The notes: generated by a model from the sequence alone, not told the origin. A stretch of 64,000 bases of DNA from Exiguobacterium flavidum (GCF_003344535.1 NZ_QPKS01000002.1:1-64000), one strand, 5' to 3'. Shown: positions 17,079-26,039, counted from the stretch's first letter. Made by a program: numbers and translations.

Positions 17079-18791
17079 TCAGGCTTTGACGCGATCGAGC
17101 TCTGCGTCGTCGACCTGGTTCAAGTAAGCTTCGACTTGTGCGATTGCCTCTTCAACCGTGCCTTCTGCGAACGGAGACTTGAGACCCGCGCGTTTGACGA
17201 GGGCGAGGAAGCTCTCCGATCCGCCTGCCTGGCAGAGGTCGAGGTACGACTTCCACGCCTCTTCACGGTTCTCTTGCATCCAGGCGAAGAACTGGAACGC
17301 ACAGACTTGCGCGAGCGTGTAGTCGATATAGTAGAACGGGCTGCCGAAGACGTGGCCTTGCTGGTGCCACCATGCGCCGCTCTCGAGGTAGTCGTTCTCC
17401 TCGTAGTTGCGGTGCGGCAAGTACTTACGCTCGACTTCACGCCACGTGTTCCGGCGTTCTTCAGCCGTCATCTCGGGCTTCTCGTAGACCCGGTGCTGGA
17501 ACTCGTCGATCGCGACGCCGTATGGCAGGAACGTCACGCCGCCGGCGAGGTGGTTGAACTTGTATTTCGCCGTCTCGTCACCGAAGAACTCCTCCATCCA
17601 TGGCCATGCGAAGTATTCCATCGACATCGAGTGGATCTCGCACGCCTCGTATGTCGGGAAGCCGTACTCAGGGACGCTGAAGTGGCGGCTCTCGTACACC
17701 TGGAAGGCATGACCGACTTCGTGCGTCAGGACGTCGATGTCACCGGCCGTACCGTTGAAGTTCGAGAAGATGAACGGCAGTTTCTCGTCCGCGACGTATG
17801 TGCAGTATCCGCCGCCAGCTTTGCCGGGCTTCGCCGTCAGGTCGAGTGCGCCGCGTTCGATCATGTAGTTGAAGAACTCGTCCGTCTCCTTCGACATCTC
17901 GCGGTACATCTTCTTGCCGCCCTCGATGATGAACGACTCTTCGCCCTTAGGCGTCGCGTTGCCCGTCTTGAAGGCGAAGCTCTCGTCATAATAGTAGAGG
18001 GAATCGACGCCGATCCGCTTCTGCTGACGTTCCTTCAGTTTCGACGCGAGCGGGACGATCCGCTCCTCGATTTGCTTGCGGTACGCCTCGACCATCGCCT
18101 TGTCGTAGTCGACGCGCTGCATGCGGGCGTATCCGAGCTCGACGAACGTCGGGAAGCCGAGCGCGTGCGCGATGTCCGTCCGGACGCGGACGAGCTTGTC
18201 ATAGATCGCATCGATTGCGTCGCCATGCTCCTTCAAGTAGCCGTATCGGGCCTCAGAAGCCGACTTGCGGACAGTGCGGTCCGGAGACTGCAGGTAAGGT
18301 CCGAACTGCGACAGGTTGAGCGTCTTGCCGTCGTACTCGATCTGGGCTGCTGACATCAGCTTCGTGTACTCGCTCGACAGCCGGTTCTCTTCCTGCAACT
18401 TCGGGATGATCTCCTCAGAGAACGTCTTCAGGCTCGCCTCGGCGAGGAGGAAGAGCTGTGTTCCCCATTCCTTTTCGAGTTCCGCGCGAAGCGGATGCGT
18501 CGTCAGCGCCTCGTAATATTTCGTGACGAACCCTTGATAGATTGGACCGGCCTCGTCGAAGAAACCTTGCTCCGCTTCGTAGAACGCGTCGCGTGTATCG
18601 ATCGTATGGCGAATCTCGACGATTTGGCTTGCAGTTTCGAAATGGTTCCGCAGGGTATTAATCTCATTGATGGCAGCGTTCGCCTCATCGAGCTGGTCTG
18701 CTTTTTTCAAACGTGTGATGGCTTCGTTCAAGGATGCTTCTAGTTTGGCCATTTCAGGCCGTACGTATGTAATTTCTGAAAATGTCGACAT
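17079..18791 (-). CDS. pepF: Oligoendopeptidase F, M3 family
   Basis: Cytoplasmic zinc metallopeptidase of 570 residues that cleaves short peptides, usually with a role in peptide recycling. The active site HEVGH (357-361, in VLTHEVGHAFQVYESR) is the M3 HExxH, with the downstream EACEIHSMSMEYFAWPW region supplying the third ligand glutamate. The length fits the shorter bacilli M3 group. GGAGGCG lies 6 bp before the ATG. It stands alone, convergent with the GGDEF-EAL gene and divergent from the EIIA gene. Confidence 0.94.
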   Translation of the reverse strand: MSTFSEITYVRPEMAKLEASLNEAITRLKKADQLDEANAAINEINTLRNHFETASQIVEIRHTIDTRDAFYEAEQGFFDEAGPIYQGFVTKYYEALTTHPLRAELEKEWGTQLFLLAEASLKTFSEEIIPKLQEENRLSSEYTKLMSAAQIEYDGKTLNLSQFGPYLQSPDRTVRKSASEARYGYLKEHGDAIDAIYDKLVRVRTDIAHALGFPTFVELGYARMQRVDYDKAMVEAYRKQIEERIVPLASKLKERQQKRIGVDSLYYYDESFAFKTGNATPKGEESFIIEGGKKMYREMSKETDEFFNYMIERGALDLTAKPGKAGGGYCTYVADEKLPFIFSNFNGTAGDIDVLTHEVGHAFQVYESRHFSVPEYGFPTYEACEIHSMSMEYFAWPWMEEFFGDETAKYKFNHLAGGVTFLPYGVAIDEFQHRVYEKPEMTAEERRNTWREVERKYLPHRNYEENDYLESGAWWHQQGHVFGSPFYYIDYTLAQVCAFQFFAWMQENREEAWKSYLDLCQAGGSESFLALVKRAGLKSPFAEGTVEEAIAQVEAYLNQVDDAELDRVKA

Positions 18792-18836
18792 GTAAGCGCC
18801 TCCTTCTGATTTCTAATCATTATCACACAAAAAGAC

Positions 18837-18865
18837 TTGCAAAACCAGAGGCACAAACGTATGCT
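18837..18865 (+). promoter_or_regulatory. Sigma-A promoter of the EIIA gene
   Basis: TTGCAA (18837-18842), 17-bp spacer, TATGCT (18860-18865); the start codon lies 110 bp further on. Confidence 0.65.
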
Positions 18866-18974
18866 TTTTGTGAGAACGTGAGCGAATGCACACTCTGGTC
18901 GCTCCAATAAAAAAGACGATCTTTTTCTGGATTTCAGAGGAAGCATCGGGGACAGAAAGTAGAGGGATAGTATC

Positions 18975-19478
18975 ATGGGTTTCTTTAAAAAATTGTTTGG
19001 TGGCAATGACGCAGGAAACGACAAGATCGCAGCGGCTCTGACAGGTAAAATCGTCAACATCGAGAACGTGCCGGACCAGGTCTTCTCACAGAAGATGATG
19101 GGTGACGGAATCGCGATCGAGCCGACTGAAGGCAAAGTCGTCGCACCGATGAACGCGACAGTAGAAACGATCTTCCCGACGAAACACGCGATCGGCCTCA
19201 AGGGCGAGAACGGGATCGAGCTTTTGATCCACGTCGGCCTCGACACGGTCAACCTCAAAGGGGAAGGCTTCACGGCACACGTCCAAGCGGGCGACAAGGT
19301 CAAGGCGGGCGACGTCCTCGTCGAGTTCGACCTCGACTACATCCGTGCGAATGCACCATCGACGATCACACCGATCATCGTGACGAACCACGATCAGTTC
19401 GTGCTTTCAGATCGTCCGGCAGAAGGTACAGCCGTCGTCGCAGGAGACACGGAGCTCTTCAAAGCGAAACATAAATGA
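18975..19478 (+). CDS. Free-standing PTS glucose-type EIIA protein
   Basis: A 167-residue single-domain phosphocarrier of the glucose family (Crr/YpqE type). It has the two histidines of the active site: His71 in FPTKHAIGLKG and His86 in IELLIHVGLDTV, the latter being the HPr-phosphorylated residue in this family. It can pass phosphate to EIIB domains of sugar permeases that lack their own EIIA. No EIIB or EIIC is nearby. Start preceded by GAGGGATAG. Ends in a terminator. Confidence 0.93.
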   Translation: MGFFKKLFGGNDAGNDKIAAALTGKIVNIENVPDQVFSQKMMGDGIAIEPTEGKVVAPMNATVETIFPTKHAIGLKGENGIELLIHVGLDTVNLKGEGFTAHVQAGDKVKAGDVLVEFDLDYIRANAPSTITPIIVTNHDQFVLSDRPAEGTAVVAGDTELFKAKHK

Positions 19479-19484
19479 TTCATC

Positions 19485-19513
19485 GGCCCTCTCCTTGCGA
19501 GAGGGTTTTTGCA
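19485..19513 (+). terminator. Intrinsic terminator after the EIIA gene
   Basis: CCCTCTC and GAGAGGG separated by CTTGC, followed by five T. Confidence 0.92.
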
Positions 19514-19594
19514 ACTCCAAGATGATAGCGCTTTCTGCATGGATGTATCTGTTCGTTGTTGAGTGGGTATAATGAAAGAAGAGGGGTGATCAAG

Positions 19595-20239
19595 ATGCTG
19601 GAACACACACCATACCGCGGATACGGGGACCGGATCCGGATATTGCGCGAGAGGACCGGGATGTCGGTCGAATCGTTTGCTGAGCAGCTAGGCGTCGCAC
19701 CGTACTTCATCCGCCGGACGGAGCTCAGCGAGGTCTATCCGACGATGCCGTATATCGAGGCGCTCGCAGCCTCCCTTGGAATCGATGTGAGTTACCTCGC
19801 CCGTCACATCTGGACGGGTGAATCGCTCAAGGCGCTGGTACGCGAGGAGACGATGCCGATCGATGAGCTGAGACAGGCGTACGAGCAGACGATCGGTCAC
19901 GACGGTGTCTCCCTCGAGGATCAGCTCGAGGCGCGGATGCGGCTGTTCGATCTGATGTACGATGAGGACGTCAAGCGGATCGAGGCCGAGCTGGACCCGA
20001 CGGAACAGCGCGTCTTCCATGAGCTCGTCGATGCCGTGATGGAAGCGGGTGAGCTCCAGCGGAAGAACGGCGAACTCGAGGAGTTCCGTCTGTTCAGCGA
20101 TAAGCCGCGCGCGATGACGCAGCTCGACGAATATTTGAGCCGTTTCGTCACCGGGGAGAAGACCGGACAGATGGCGGAAGTCTATGATAAGTGGAAAGAT
20201 GTGGTCGATCGCTCCCGCTATCACCGGGGGACGTTCTAA
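19595..20239 (+). CDS. XRE-type helix-turn-helix regulator with unknown C-terminal domain
   Basis: A 214-residue protein. Residues 9-70 form a Cro/C1-type HTH (YGDRIRILRERTGMSVESFAEQLGVAPYFIRRTELSEVYPTMPYIEALAASLGIDVSYLARHI). The remaining 140 residues are charged and helical, with no family I recognise. The start at 19595 is preceded by AGAGGGGTGA; the in-frame start at 19556 lies before this site. Monocistronic; targets unknown. Confidence 0.75.
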   Translation: MLEHTPYRGYGDRIRILRERTGMSVESFAEQLGVAPYFIRRTELSEVYPTMPYIEALAASLGIDVSYLARHIWTGESLKALVREETMPIDELRQAYEQTIGHDGVSLEDQLEARMRLFDLMYDEDVKRIEAELDPTEQRVFHELVDAVMEAGELQRKNGELEEFRLFSDKPRAMTQLDEYLSRFVTGEKTGQMAEVYDKWKDVVDRSRYHRGTF

Positions 20240-20245
20240 AAGAAG

Positions 20246-20291
20246 AAGGGAGTCCTGCGTTTCGTAGTGAAACGCGGGACTCCCTTTTTGA
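20246..20291 (+). terminator. Intrinsic terminator after the XRE gene
   Basis: An 18-bp stem (20246-20263 with 20269-20286; GGGAGTCC with GGACTCCC at the base) followed by five T. Confidence 0.92.
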
Positions 20292-20316
20292 TCAGAAATC
20301 ATTCGCATGGATTCGA

Positions 20317-20433
20317 TTAGCCGAAGATCCTCCAGACGGCACGGAGGAGACTCCTCATCGCGAGCTCGATACCGATGTCTGCGACGACATCGTACAGTCC
20401 GTGTTTCCATTTCTTCTGTTTCTTTTCCGACAT
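20317..20433 (-). CDS. Small 38-residue protein, amphipathic
   Basis: MSEKKQKKWKHGLYDVVADI continues to a TAA after 38 codons. GAGGAGG sits 6 bp before the ATG, which makes translation likely. The N-terminus is strongly basic; the rest (residues 13-38) is an amphipathic helix rich in Val, Ile, Leu and Trp, as in membrane-surface peptides. It starts 22 bp after the stop of the membrane protein gene upstream and probably shares its transcript. No family recognised. Confidence 0.6.
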   Translation of the reverse strand: MSEKKQKKWKHGLYDVVADIGIELAMRSLLRAVWRIFG

Positions 20434-20455
20434 ACCGAACCTCCTCAAGAGATGA

Positions 20456-20890
20456 TCAATTGTGCCGAATCGGTGTGTAGTGGTTCGGATTCCTGCGCGG
20501 ATGCTTTCTTCCGATGATGAATCCGATCAAAGCATTTGCGATGACGAGTACCCAGCCGACGAAGCCGAAGTTGAGCGAGAGGCTCGCGAGCATCGCTTCC
20601 CATTGCAACACCATCGCGTAGTCGCCGCGGATAGCGAATCGTGCGACGCAGACGAGCAAAACCGTCGTTCCGGCGATGAAGACGCCGATCCAGCCCCCGA
20701 ACAGGCGGGAAGACCGCTTGCGGACGACGACGAATGACCAAAAGAAGAGACTGACGATAAATGTGATCCCGGCGTAGGCGAGGACGAGTTTCCACGTCTC
20801 GCTTGCCTGGGGGAACTTCGTGAACATGACGAGTGACGAGACGGCGGCGACAGCAGTGAAGATGATGGCCGCTAATAAACGAGAACGCAT
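20456..20890 (-). CDS. Hypothetical four-helix membrane protein
   Basis: 144 residues with four hydrophobic segments: about 5-24, 34-54, 62-84 and 108-128. The last is FGFVGWVLVIANALIGFIIG, and the tail is basic (GRKHPRRNPNHY). The start has AGAGGAGGA 7 bp upstream. The small ORF at 20317-20433 follows on the same strand. Not recognised; nothing in the sequence indicates enzymatic activity. Confidence 0.75.
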   Translation of the reverse strand: MRSRLLAAIIFTAVAAVSSLVMFTKFPQASETWKLVLAYAGITFIVSLFFWSFVVVRKRSSRLFGGWIGVFIAGTTVLLVCVARFAIRGDYAMVLQWEAMLASLSLNFGFVGWVLVIANALIGFIIGRKHPRRNPNHYTPIRHN

Positions 20891-20954
20891 AAGGTGGTTC
20901 CTCCTCTGACTTTTTCAACCTAACGATAGCGGAAACGTCATAGGATGTAAACTG

Positions 20955-22154
20955 CTATTCGCGCGAGGCGAGGATGCGGCGGAGCTGTTTGACCGGGTTC
21001 GAACCATAGAACAGGACGCCCCCCCGGTAGAAACGTGTGCCGATGAAGACGGCGAGGGCAATGCTCGCGACCATCAGGACGAGCGACAGGCCGACCTGCC
21101 AGGCAGGAACGTCCGTCAGCATGACGCGAAGGAACATCACCATCGGAGTAAAGAACGGCACGAACGAGAGGACGGTGACGGCCTGGTTCGCCGGTGAGTT
21201 CAGACTGAACATCGAAATCATGAACGCAGCGACGAGCAGCATGATGACAGGTAGCGTCACCTGCTGTGCATCCTCGACCCGGCTGACGAGCGACCCGAGT
21301 GAAGCGAGGATCGTCGCATACAGCAGGTAGCCGAGCAGGAAGAAGACGAACAGATAGATGAAAGTGCTCACGCTGAGTGAATCGAGCGACAGGTTGTCGA
21401 GCATCCCGGTCCTTGATGCACTATAGTAGCCGAACGCGACGAAGAGCGAAAGCTGGATCAGACTGGCCGTTGCGATCGACAAAATCTTCGCGAACATGTG
21501 CTCGATCGGACTCGCTGCGGAGATGAGCAGCTCCATCACGCGCGACGATTTCTCATTCGCGACCTCAGTGACGATCATCCCGCCGTAGAGGGCGATCGTG
21601 AAATACATCAGGAAGATCAGCACATAGACGAGTCCGGAAGCAGCGAACAGTTCCTCTTCGCTCTTGCCGCCGGTCGCAGTCAACGTCTGCTTGACCGGGA
21701 CGGGGTTCGCGATCTGTGCGAGGACCTCAGGAGCGATCCGCGCCTCCTCGATGATCTTTGCGTCCTTCAATTGCTTCAGCGCGGCAGAGAGCTGGGACTG
21801 GATCTCGCCTTCCGGGCTCTTGCTGAGCAGGTTGGCTGCGAACGGCTCCCCTGATATGATCGCGACGGCATCGGCTTCATCTTTCATGACGGCAGCCCTT
21901 GCCTCGCTTTCCGTATAGCTCTCCTTAACGATCTTCCCGTCGTAGCCGGCCTGTTTCAACAGCGGCGCGATGTCGGTATCGAGGTTTGAGACGACAGCGA
22001 GCGTCGGCTCGTCCTGGAACCAGTCGACGATCCGTTCGAAGTTGCTGAAGGCGGCGACGAACAGGAGCATCAGCACGGTGGTGATCAAAAAACTCTTCGC
22101 CTTCAATTTTTGAGTCAGGTTGAAACGGTACATCGTCCAAAATTTACGGCTCAT
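20955..22154 (-). CDS. ABC exporter permease, NatB/YhaP type
   Basis: A 399-residue ABC-2 permease. One N-terminal transmembrane helix (about 20-40), a large extracytoplasmic domain (about 40-170), then five or six helices in the C-terminal half (GLVYVLIFLMYFTIALYGGMIVTEVANEKSSRVMELLISAASPIEHMFAKIL). The EKSSRVMELL stretch is typical of the NatB/YhaP branch, which exports Na+ or unknown substrates. Its first codons overlap the ATPase gene by 11 bp, so the two are translationally coupled. Confidence 0.88.
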   Translation of the reverse strand: MSRKFWTMYRFNLTQKLKAKSFLITTVLMLLFVAAFSNFERIVDWFQDEPTLAVVSNLDTDIAPLLKQAGYDGKIVKESYTESEARAAVMKDEADAVAIISGEPFAANLLSKSPEGEIQSQLSAALKQLKDAKIIEEARIAPEVLAQIANPVPVKQTLTATGGKSEEELFAASGLVYVLIFLMYFTIALYGGMIVTEVANEKSSRVMELLISAASPIEHMFAKILSIATASLIQLSLFVAFGYYSASRTGMLDNLSLDSLSVSTFIYLFVFFLLGYLLYATILASLGSLVSRVEDAQQVTLPVIMLLVAAFMISMFSLNSPANQAVTVLSFVPFFTPMVMFLRVMLTDVPAWQVGLSLVLMVASIALAVFIGTRFYRGGVLFYGSNPVKQLRRILASRE

Positions 22155-23037
22155 AATGTTTGCCGACCTCCTCGATGAAGATATCGTTCAGCGACAGCTG
22201 CTCCCACATGAAGCGCTCGACGCGCGCACCGCTCGTAACGAGCTGACGCAGGATTGCATCCGCGTCACCCTTCGAGGCGACTTGCAGCTTGTAGCCTTCC
22301 GCTTCCTGGCTGACGGACAGGATGCCAGGGAGATGCTGCCACTCGGAAGCGTCCGCGTCCGTCGTCAGCAGGACGTTCGCTTTGCCGTAGCTGTCCTTGA
22401 TGTCCGGGAGGTAGCCGGCGACGACAGGACGCCCCTTGTCGAGGATCGCCAAATATTCGCACAGCTCCTCGACGTGATCCATCCGGTGGCTCGAGAAGAC
22501 GATCGTCGTCCCGCTCGAGGAGAGGTGTCTGACCGCGCCCTTGAGCTGTTCGACGTTGACCGGGTCAAGACCGCTGAACGGCTCGTCAAGGATGAGCAGG
22601 TCCGGCTTATGCAGGACGCTCGAGATGAACTGGATTTTCTGCTGATTCCCTTTCGACAGTTGCTCGACGCGCATCGTCTTGTACTGCGGTATCTGGAAGA
22701 AGTCGAGCCATTCGTCGAGCGAGGCCTTCGCGTCCTTCCGTCTCATGCCGCGGAGTTCCGCGAGGAAGACGAGTTGTTCATCGACACGGATCTTCGGATA
22801 GAGACCGCGCTCCTCGGGCAGATAGCCGATCTTCGATAGCGGGATGGCCTCACCCTTCCACGTGATCGTCCCTTCGTTCGGCCGCAGAAGGCCGAGCAGC
22901 ATCCGGAACGTCGTCGTCTTGCCGGCCCCGTTCGCGCCGAGCAGACCGAATATCTGTCCGGGCGGCACCTTGAACGATAAGTCGTCGACGGCCGTATAGT
23001 CCCCGAACCGCTTCGTGATTCGTTGCAATTCCAGCAT
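22144..23037 (-). CDS. ABC exporter ATPase, NatA/YhaQ type
   Basis: The ATPase partner of the following permease. Walker A GANGAGKTT (34-42), signature LSKGNQQ, Walker B LLILDEPFSGLDP and switch histidine VFSSHRMDHVEELC are all intact. A C-terminal extension (VNVLLTTDADAS onward) is typical of the family. ATG 23037 is chosen because AGGAG lies 8 bp upstream; the ORF can be extended to 23055, but that start has only a weak site. Substrate not deducible. Confidence 0.9.
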   Translation of the reverse strand: MLELQRITKRFGDYTAVDDLSFKVPPGQIFGLLGANGAGKTTTFRMLLGLLRPNEGTITWKGEAIPLSKIGYLPEERGLYPKIRVDEQLVFLAELRGMRRKDAKASLDEWLDFFQIPQYKTMRVEQLSKGNQQKIQFISSVLHKPDLLILDEPFSGLDPVNVEQLKGAVRHLSSSGTTIVFSSHRMDHVEELCEYLAILDKGRPVVAGYLPDIKDSYGKANVLLTTDADASEWQHLPGILSVSQEAEGYKLQVASKGDADAILRQLVTSGARVERFMWEQLSLNDIFIEEVGKHYEP

Positions 23038-23148
23038 CTTGTTCACTCCTGACATTTTCTAATACTTTCCAATCTCATTATAGTCTACGGAAGGACCAGG
23101 ATTTGGTTCCGAAAATCAGGGGAATCGGAAAACGATGGAGCATATCTA

Positions 23149-23177
23149 TTTACTTTTAGTAAGTAAGTTACTATGAT
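23149..23177 (+). promoter_or_regulatory. mhqO promoter with overlapping inverted repeats (repressor site)
   Basis: TTTACT (23149-23154), 17 bp, TATGAT (23172-23177). Two overlapping inverted repeats fill it: TTACT-TTT-AGTAA (23150-23162) and AGTAA-GTAAG-TTACT (23158-23172). A repressor bound here would cover the whole promoter. The pattern recalls HxlR-family (YodB/CatR) quinone-sensor sites in B. subtilis, as far as I remember them. Confidence 0.6.
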
Positions 23178-23212
23178 TGGGACATAAGCTGATTCAAGAG
23201 GAGGAAATTTCA

Positions 23213-24151
23213 ATGAAGACAAAAGGCATTCACCACATCACGGCGATGGTCGGGGACGCACAGGAGAATCTCGCCTTCTACGGCAAGCTGCTCGGACTCC
23301 GCTTCGTCAAGAAGACGGTCAACTTCGACGACCCGGGGACGTATCACTTCTATTTCGGCAACGAATCCGGGGCACCGGGGACGATCATCACGTTCTTCCC
23401 GTTCAAAGGCATTCAGAAAGGAACGGTCGGGACGGGACAGGTCGGCGTCACGGCGTATGCGATTCCGGAAGGCAGCTACCTGTTCTGGCAGAACCGTCTG
23501 TCTGAGCATGGGGTTTCCTATGAAGAGACAGAGCGGTTCGGCGAGCGGTACATCGCCTTCGAGGATCCGCACGGTCTGAAGATCGAACTCGTCGAACGGG
23601 CGAGCGGCGAGAACAGCCGCTATGAGATCGACAGCATCACGACGGACGTCGCGCTTAAAGGGTTCGCAGGCGCGACGCTCTACTCGCATGAACCGGTCGA
23701 GACGGCCCGACTGCTGTCGGAAACGTTCGGATTGAAGCGGACGAAGCGGACCGAGACGATCGACCGCTATGAGTCGGACGGTGAACTCGGAAACACGGTT
23801 GACGTCGCTCATGGCAATCTGCCGATTGGACGGCCAGGGATGGGTACGGTCCACCACATCGCGTGGCGGGCAGACGACGAAGCGGACCAGATCGAGTGGA
23901 TGAAGGAAGTGAACCGGTTCGGTTTGTTGACGACGGAAGTGAAGGACCGGAACTACTTCACGTCGATCTACTTCCACGATGCCGGTCGCATCCTGCATGA
24001 GATCGCGACGGATACGCCAGGGTTCGACGTCGACGAGCCGTTCGAATCGCTCGGTGAGTCGCTCAAGCTGCCGGAGCAGTTCGAGGTTCACCGCGGGGCG
24101 ATCGAGGCGCATGTCGAGCCAATCACAGTCGAAAAGGGGACACTCGTATGA
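23213..24151 (+). CDS. mhqO: Ring-cleaving dioxygenase, MhqO/LinE type
   Basis: A vicinal-oxygen-chelate (glyoxalase-fold) dioxygenase of 312 residues with two halves: KGIHHITAMVGDAQENLAFYGKLLGLRFVKKTVNFDDPGTYHFYF and, later, GTVHHIAWRADD. The metal-ligand glutamate is probably in GRILHEIATDTPGF. In B. subtilis mhqO is induced by quinones and catechol and helps detoxify them. Start at 23213 from AAGAGGAGGAAA; the in-frame upstream start at 23177 has none. Followed by mhqD with a 4-bp ATGA overlap. Confidence 0.88.
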   Translation: MKTKGIHHITAMVGDAQENLAFYGKLLGLRFVKKTVNFDDPGTYHFYFGNESGAPGTIITFFPFKGIQKGTVGTGQVGVTAYAIPEGSYLFWQNRLSEHGVSYEETERFGERYIAFEDPHGLKIELVERASGENSRYEIDSITTDVALKGFAGATLYSHEPVETARLLSETFGLKRTKRTETIDRYESDGELGNTVDVAHGNLPIGRPGMGTVHHIAWRADDEADQIEWMKEVNRFGLLTTEVKDRNYFTSIYFHDAGRILHEIATDTPGFDVDEPFESLGESLKLPEQFEVHRGAIEAHVEPITVEKGTLV

Positions 24152-24747
24152 TTCATCTATTCGAACAGCCAAAAAAGAACGGCGCACCGATTTTCCTGTT
24201 CCTGCACGGGACGGGCGGTACGGAGGAGGACTTGATCGGCTTGACGGAGCTGCTTCATCCGGGCGCCGGTTACCTGTCCGTCCGCGGTGAAGTGTCTGAG
24301 AACGGGATGCCGCGCTTCTTCAAAAGGCTCGCTGAAGGCGTGTTCGATCAGGAGGACCTCGCGCTTCGGACGGACAAGCTGATTAGCTTCATCAAGGAGA
24401 AGGCGGAGGAGTACCAGTTCTCCGTGCAGGAGCTGATTCCTGTTGGCTACTCGAACGGGGCCAACATCGCTGCTAACATGCTGTTCGAGGAGGCGTTGTT
24501 CGCAGAAGCGATCCTGCTTCATCCGATGGTGCCGCGGCGCGGCGTGAAGCTTCCGGACCTCTCGAGTGTGCGGGTCTTCATCGGGGCAGGTGCGAACGAT
24601 CCGATCTGCCCTGCATCCGAGACGCATGATCTTGAACAGCTCTTTAAGGAGGCAGGCGCAGAGGTGACTGTCGAATGGTCGCATCACGGGCACCAGCTCG
24701 TCATGCCGACGATCCAGAAGGCGGCTGCGTGGCTGAGCAGGAACTAA
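24148..24747 (+). CDS. mhqD: MhqD-type carboxylesterase/alpha-beta hydrolase
   Basis: A 199-residue serine hydrolase of the phospholipase/carboxylesterase family. HGTGG forms the oxyanion turn, nucleophile Ser102 lies in VGYSNGAN, the acid is the Asp in GANDPICP and the base is the His in SHHGHQLV. It is a usual partner of MhqO in quinone and electrophile resistance. Translationally coupled to mhqO (overlap 24148-24151). The repeat element at 24762 follows and contains terminator-like stems. Confidence 0.88.
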   Translation: MIHLFEQPKKNGAPIFLFLHGTGGTEEDLIGLTELLHPGAGYLSVRGEVSENGMPRFFKRLAEGVFDQEDLALRTDKLISFIKEKAEEYQFSVQELIPVGYSNGANIAANMLFEEALFAEAILLHPMVPRRGVKLPDLSSVRVFIGAGANDPICPASETHDLEQLFKEAGAEVTVEWSHHGHQLVMPTIQKAAAWLSRN

Positions 24748-24876
24748 GTGAAAGTGAATTGAAAGAGGGTGACTCAAAAGTCATCACTCGTCCTTCACTC
24801 GTTTTCCTCAGGCGAGACACAAGCCGCGGTTCCCAGCCCATCCTGAGCAGGAAGCCGGGTCTTGTCTGTCTCTGAC

Positions 24877-24898
24877 AGCGCGATGAATCGCGCTTTTT
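24877..24898 (+). terminator. Terminator within the repeat element, mhqD direction
   Basis: AGCGCGA (24877-24883), TGAA loop, TCGCGCT (24888-24894), then five T. Confidence 0.75.
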
Positions 24899-24940
24899 CC
24901 TGCAGGAGTCGAGTGGAACGAGTGATGTCGTCTGAACGAG

Positions 24941-24976
24941 AAAACGGGAGTGGATTCGAAGTCCACTCCCGTTTTT
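24941..24976. terminator. Bidirectional terminator within the repeat element
   Basis: A 14-bp perfect stem (24941-24954 with 24962-24975) whose arms begin and end with A and T runs; it can terminate paiA on the minus strand and any read-through on the plus strand. Confidence 0.8.
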
Positions 24977-25010
24977 CGTTTACTGATCGACTTTTGAGTC
25001 ATCCTCTTTT

Positions 25011-25583
<573 letters not shown>

Positions 25584-26039
25584 TCAATAACTTCGCTTGT
25601 TCCCTTTTTTGACGAACTCCCAGTCGACCTCGATGTTACGTCGGACCTTTGTAAGGAGGGAGGCGAGCATCTCTGCTTCCTGGTCCGTCAAACCGGACAG
25701 CGCAACGCCGTTCGAGTAGGCGTTCTCCCGTTTGATGAACGGATAGGCCGACCGTCCTTTGTCCGTCGGATGGAGCTTCTTGATTTTTTTGTTGAGCGCG
25801 TCGTCACGCTTTTCAATGAAGCCGGCCGCTTCGAGCTTCTTGATGGCACGGGACGCTGTCGTCCGGTCGACTTTGATCATCTCGGCCAGCTTTTCCTGGA
25901 TGATGCCTTCGTTCTCACAAATCCGGACGAGATAGGAGTACTGGCCTTTCGTCAGATCGAGCTCTTTGAACTCGATGTTGCTGATTGAATCAAGGGCCCG
26001 CGAAATCATGCCGATCTCGTAGAGTATGTCGTCCTTCAT
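25584..26039 (-). CDS. MarR-family transcriptional regulator
   Basis: A 151-residue winged-helix regulator. ILYEIGMISRALDSISNIEFKELDLTKGQYSYLVRICENEGIIQEKLAEMIKVDRTTASRAIKKLEAAGFIEKRDD is the MarR HTH and wing. Start at 26039 (MKDDILYE), preceded by AAAGGA; an ORF extension to 26183 has no ribosome binding site. It is co-directional with and just before paiA, so it probably controls that pair. It might also respond to electrophiles, given mhqOD nearby, but it is separated from them by the repeat element and runs convergently. Confidence 0.85.
   Translation of the reverse strand: MKDDILYEIGMISRALDSISNIEFKELDLTKGQYSYLVRICENEGIIQEKLAEMIKVDRTTASRAIKKLEAAGFIEKRDDALNKKIKKLHPTDKGRSAYPFIKRENAYSNGVALSGLTDQEAEMLASLLTKVRRNIEVDWEFVKKGNKRSY

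Larger units (their letters stand above)
24762..25009. repeat. 248-bp structured repeat element with 21-bp inverted ends
   Basis: The ends are inverted repeats: AAAGAGGGTGACTCAAAAGTC (24762-24782) and, on the other strand, the same with a single change (24989-25009). Nested inside are CATCACTCGT/ACGAGTGATG (24782-24791 with 24918-24927) and CACTCG/CGAGTG (24796-24801 with 24910-24915). Two terminator-like stems are also present. It fills the space between the convergent mhqD and paiA genes, with no ORF. It looks like a non-autonomous element or a repeated structured-RNA/terminator cassette; similar GC-rich palindromic repeats occur in Bacillales genomes, from memory. Confidence 0.7.

Noticed and set aside
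17070-18353. 427-residue ORF antisense to pepF
   Set aside because: No ribosome binding site or family motif; it mirrors the pepF codons. PepF itself has HEVGH and a good start.
25584-26039. Calling the MarR gene mhqR
   Set aside because: It is paired with paiA and separated from mhqOD by the repeat element; the mhqO operator looks HxlR-like rather than MhqR-like.
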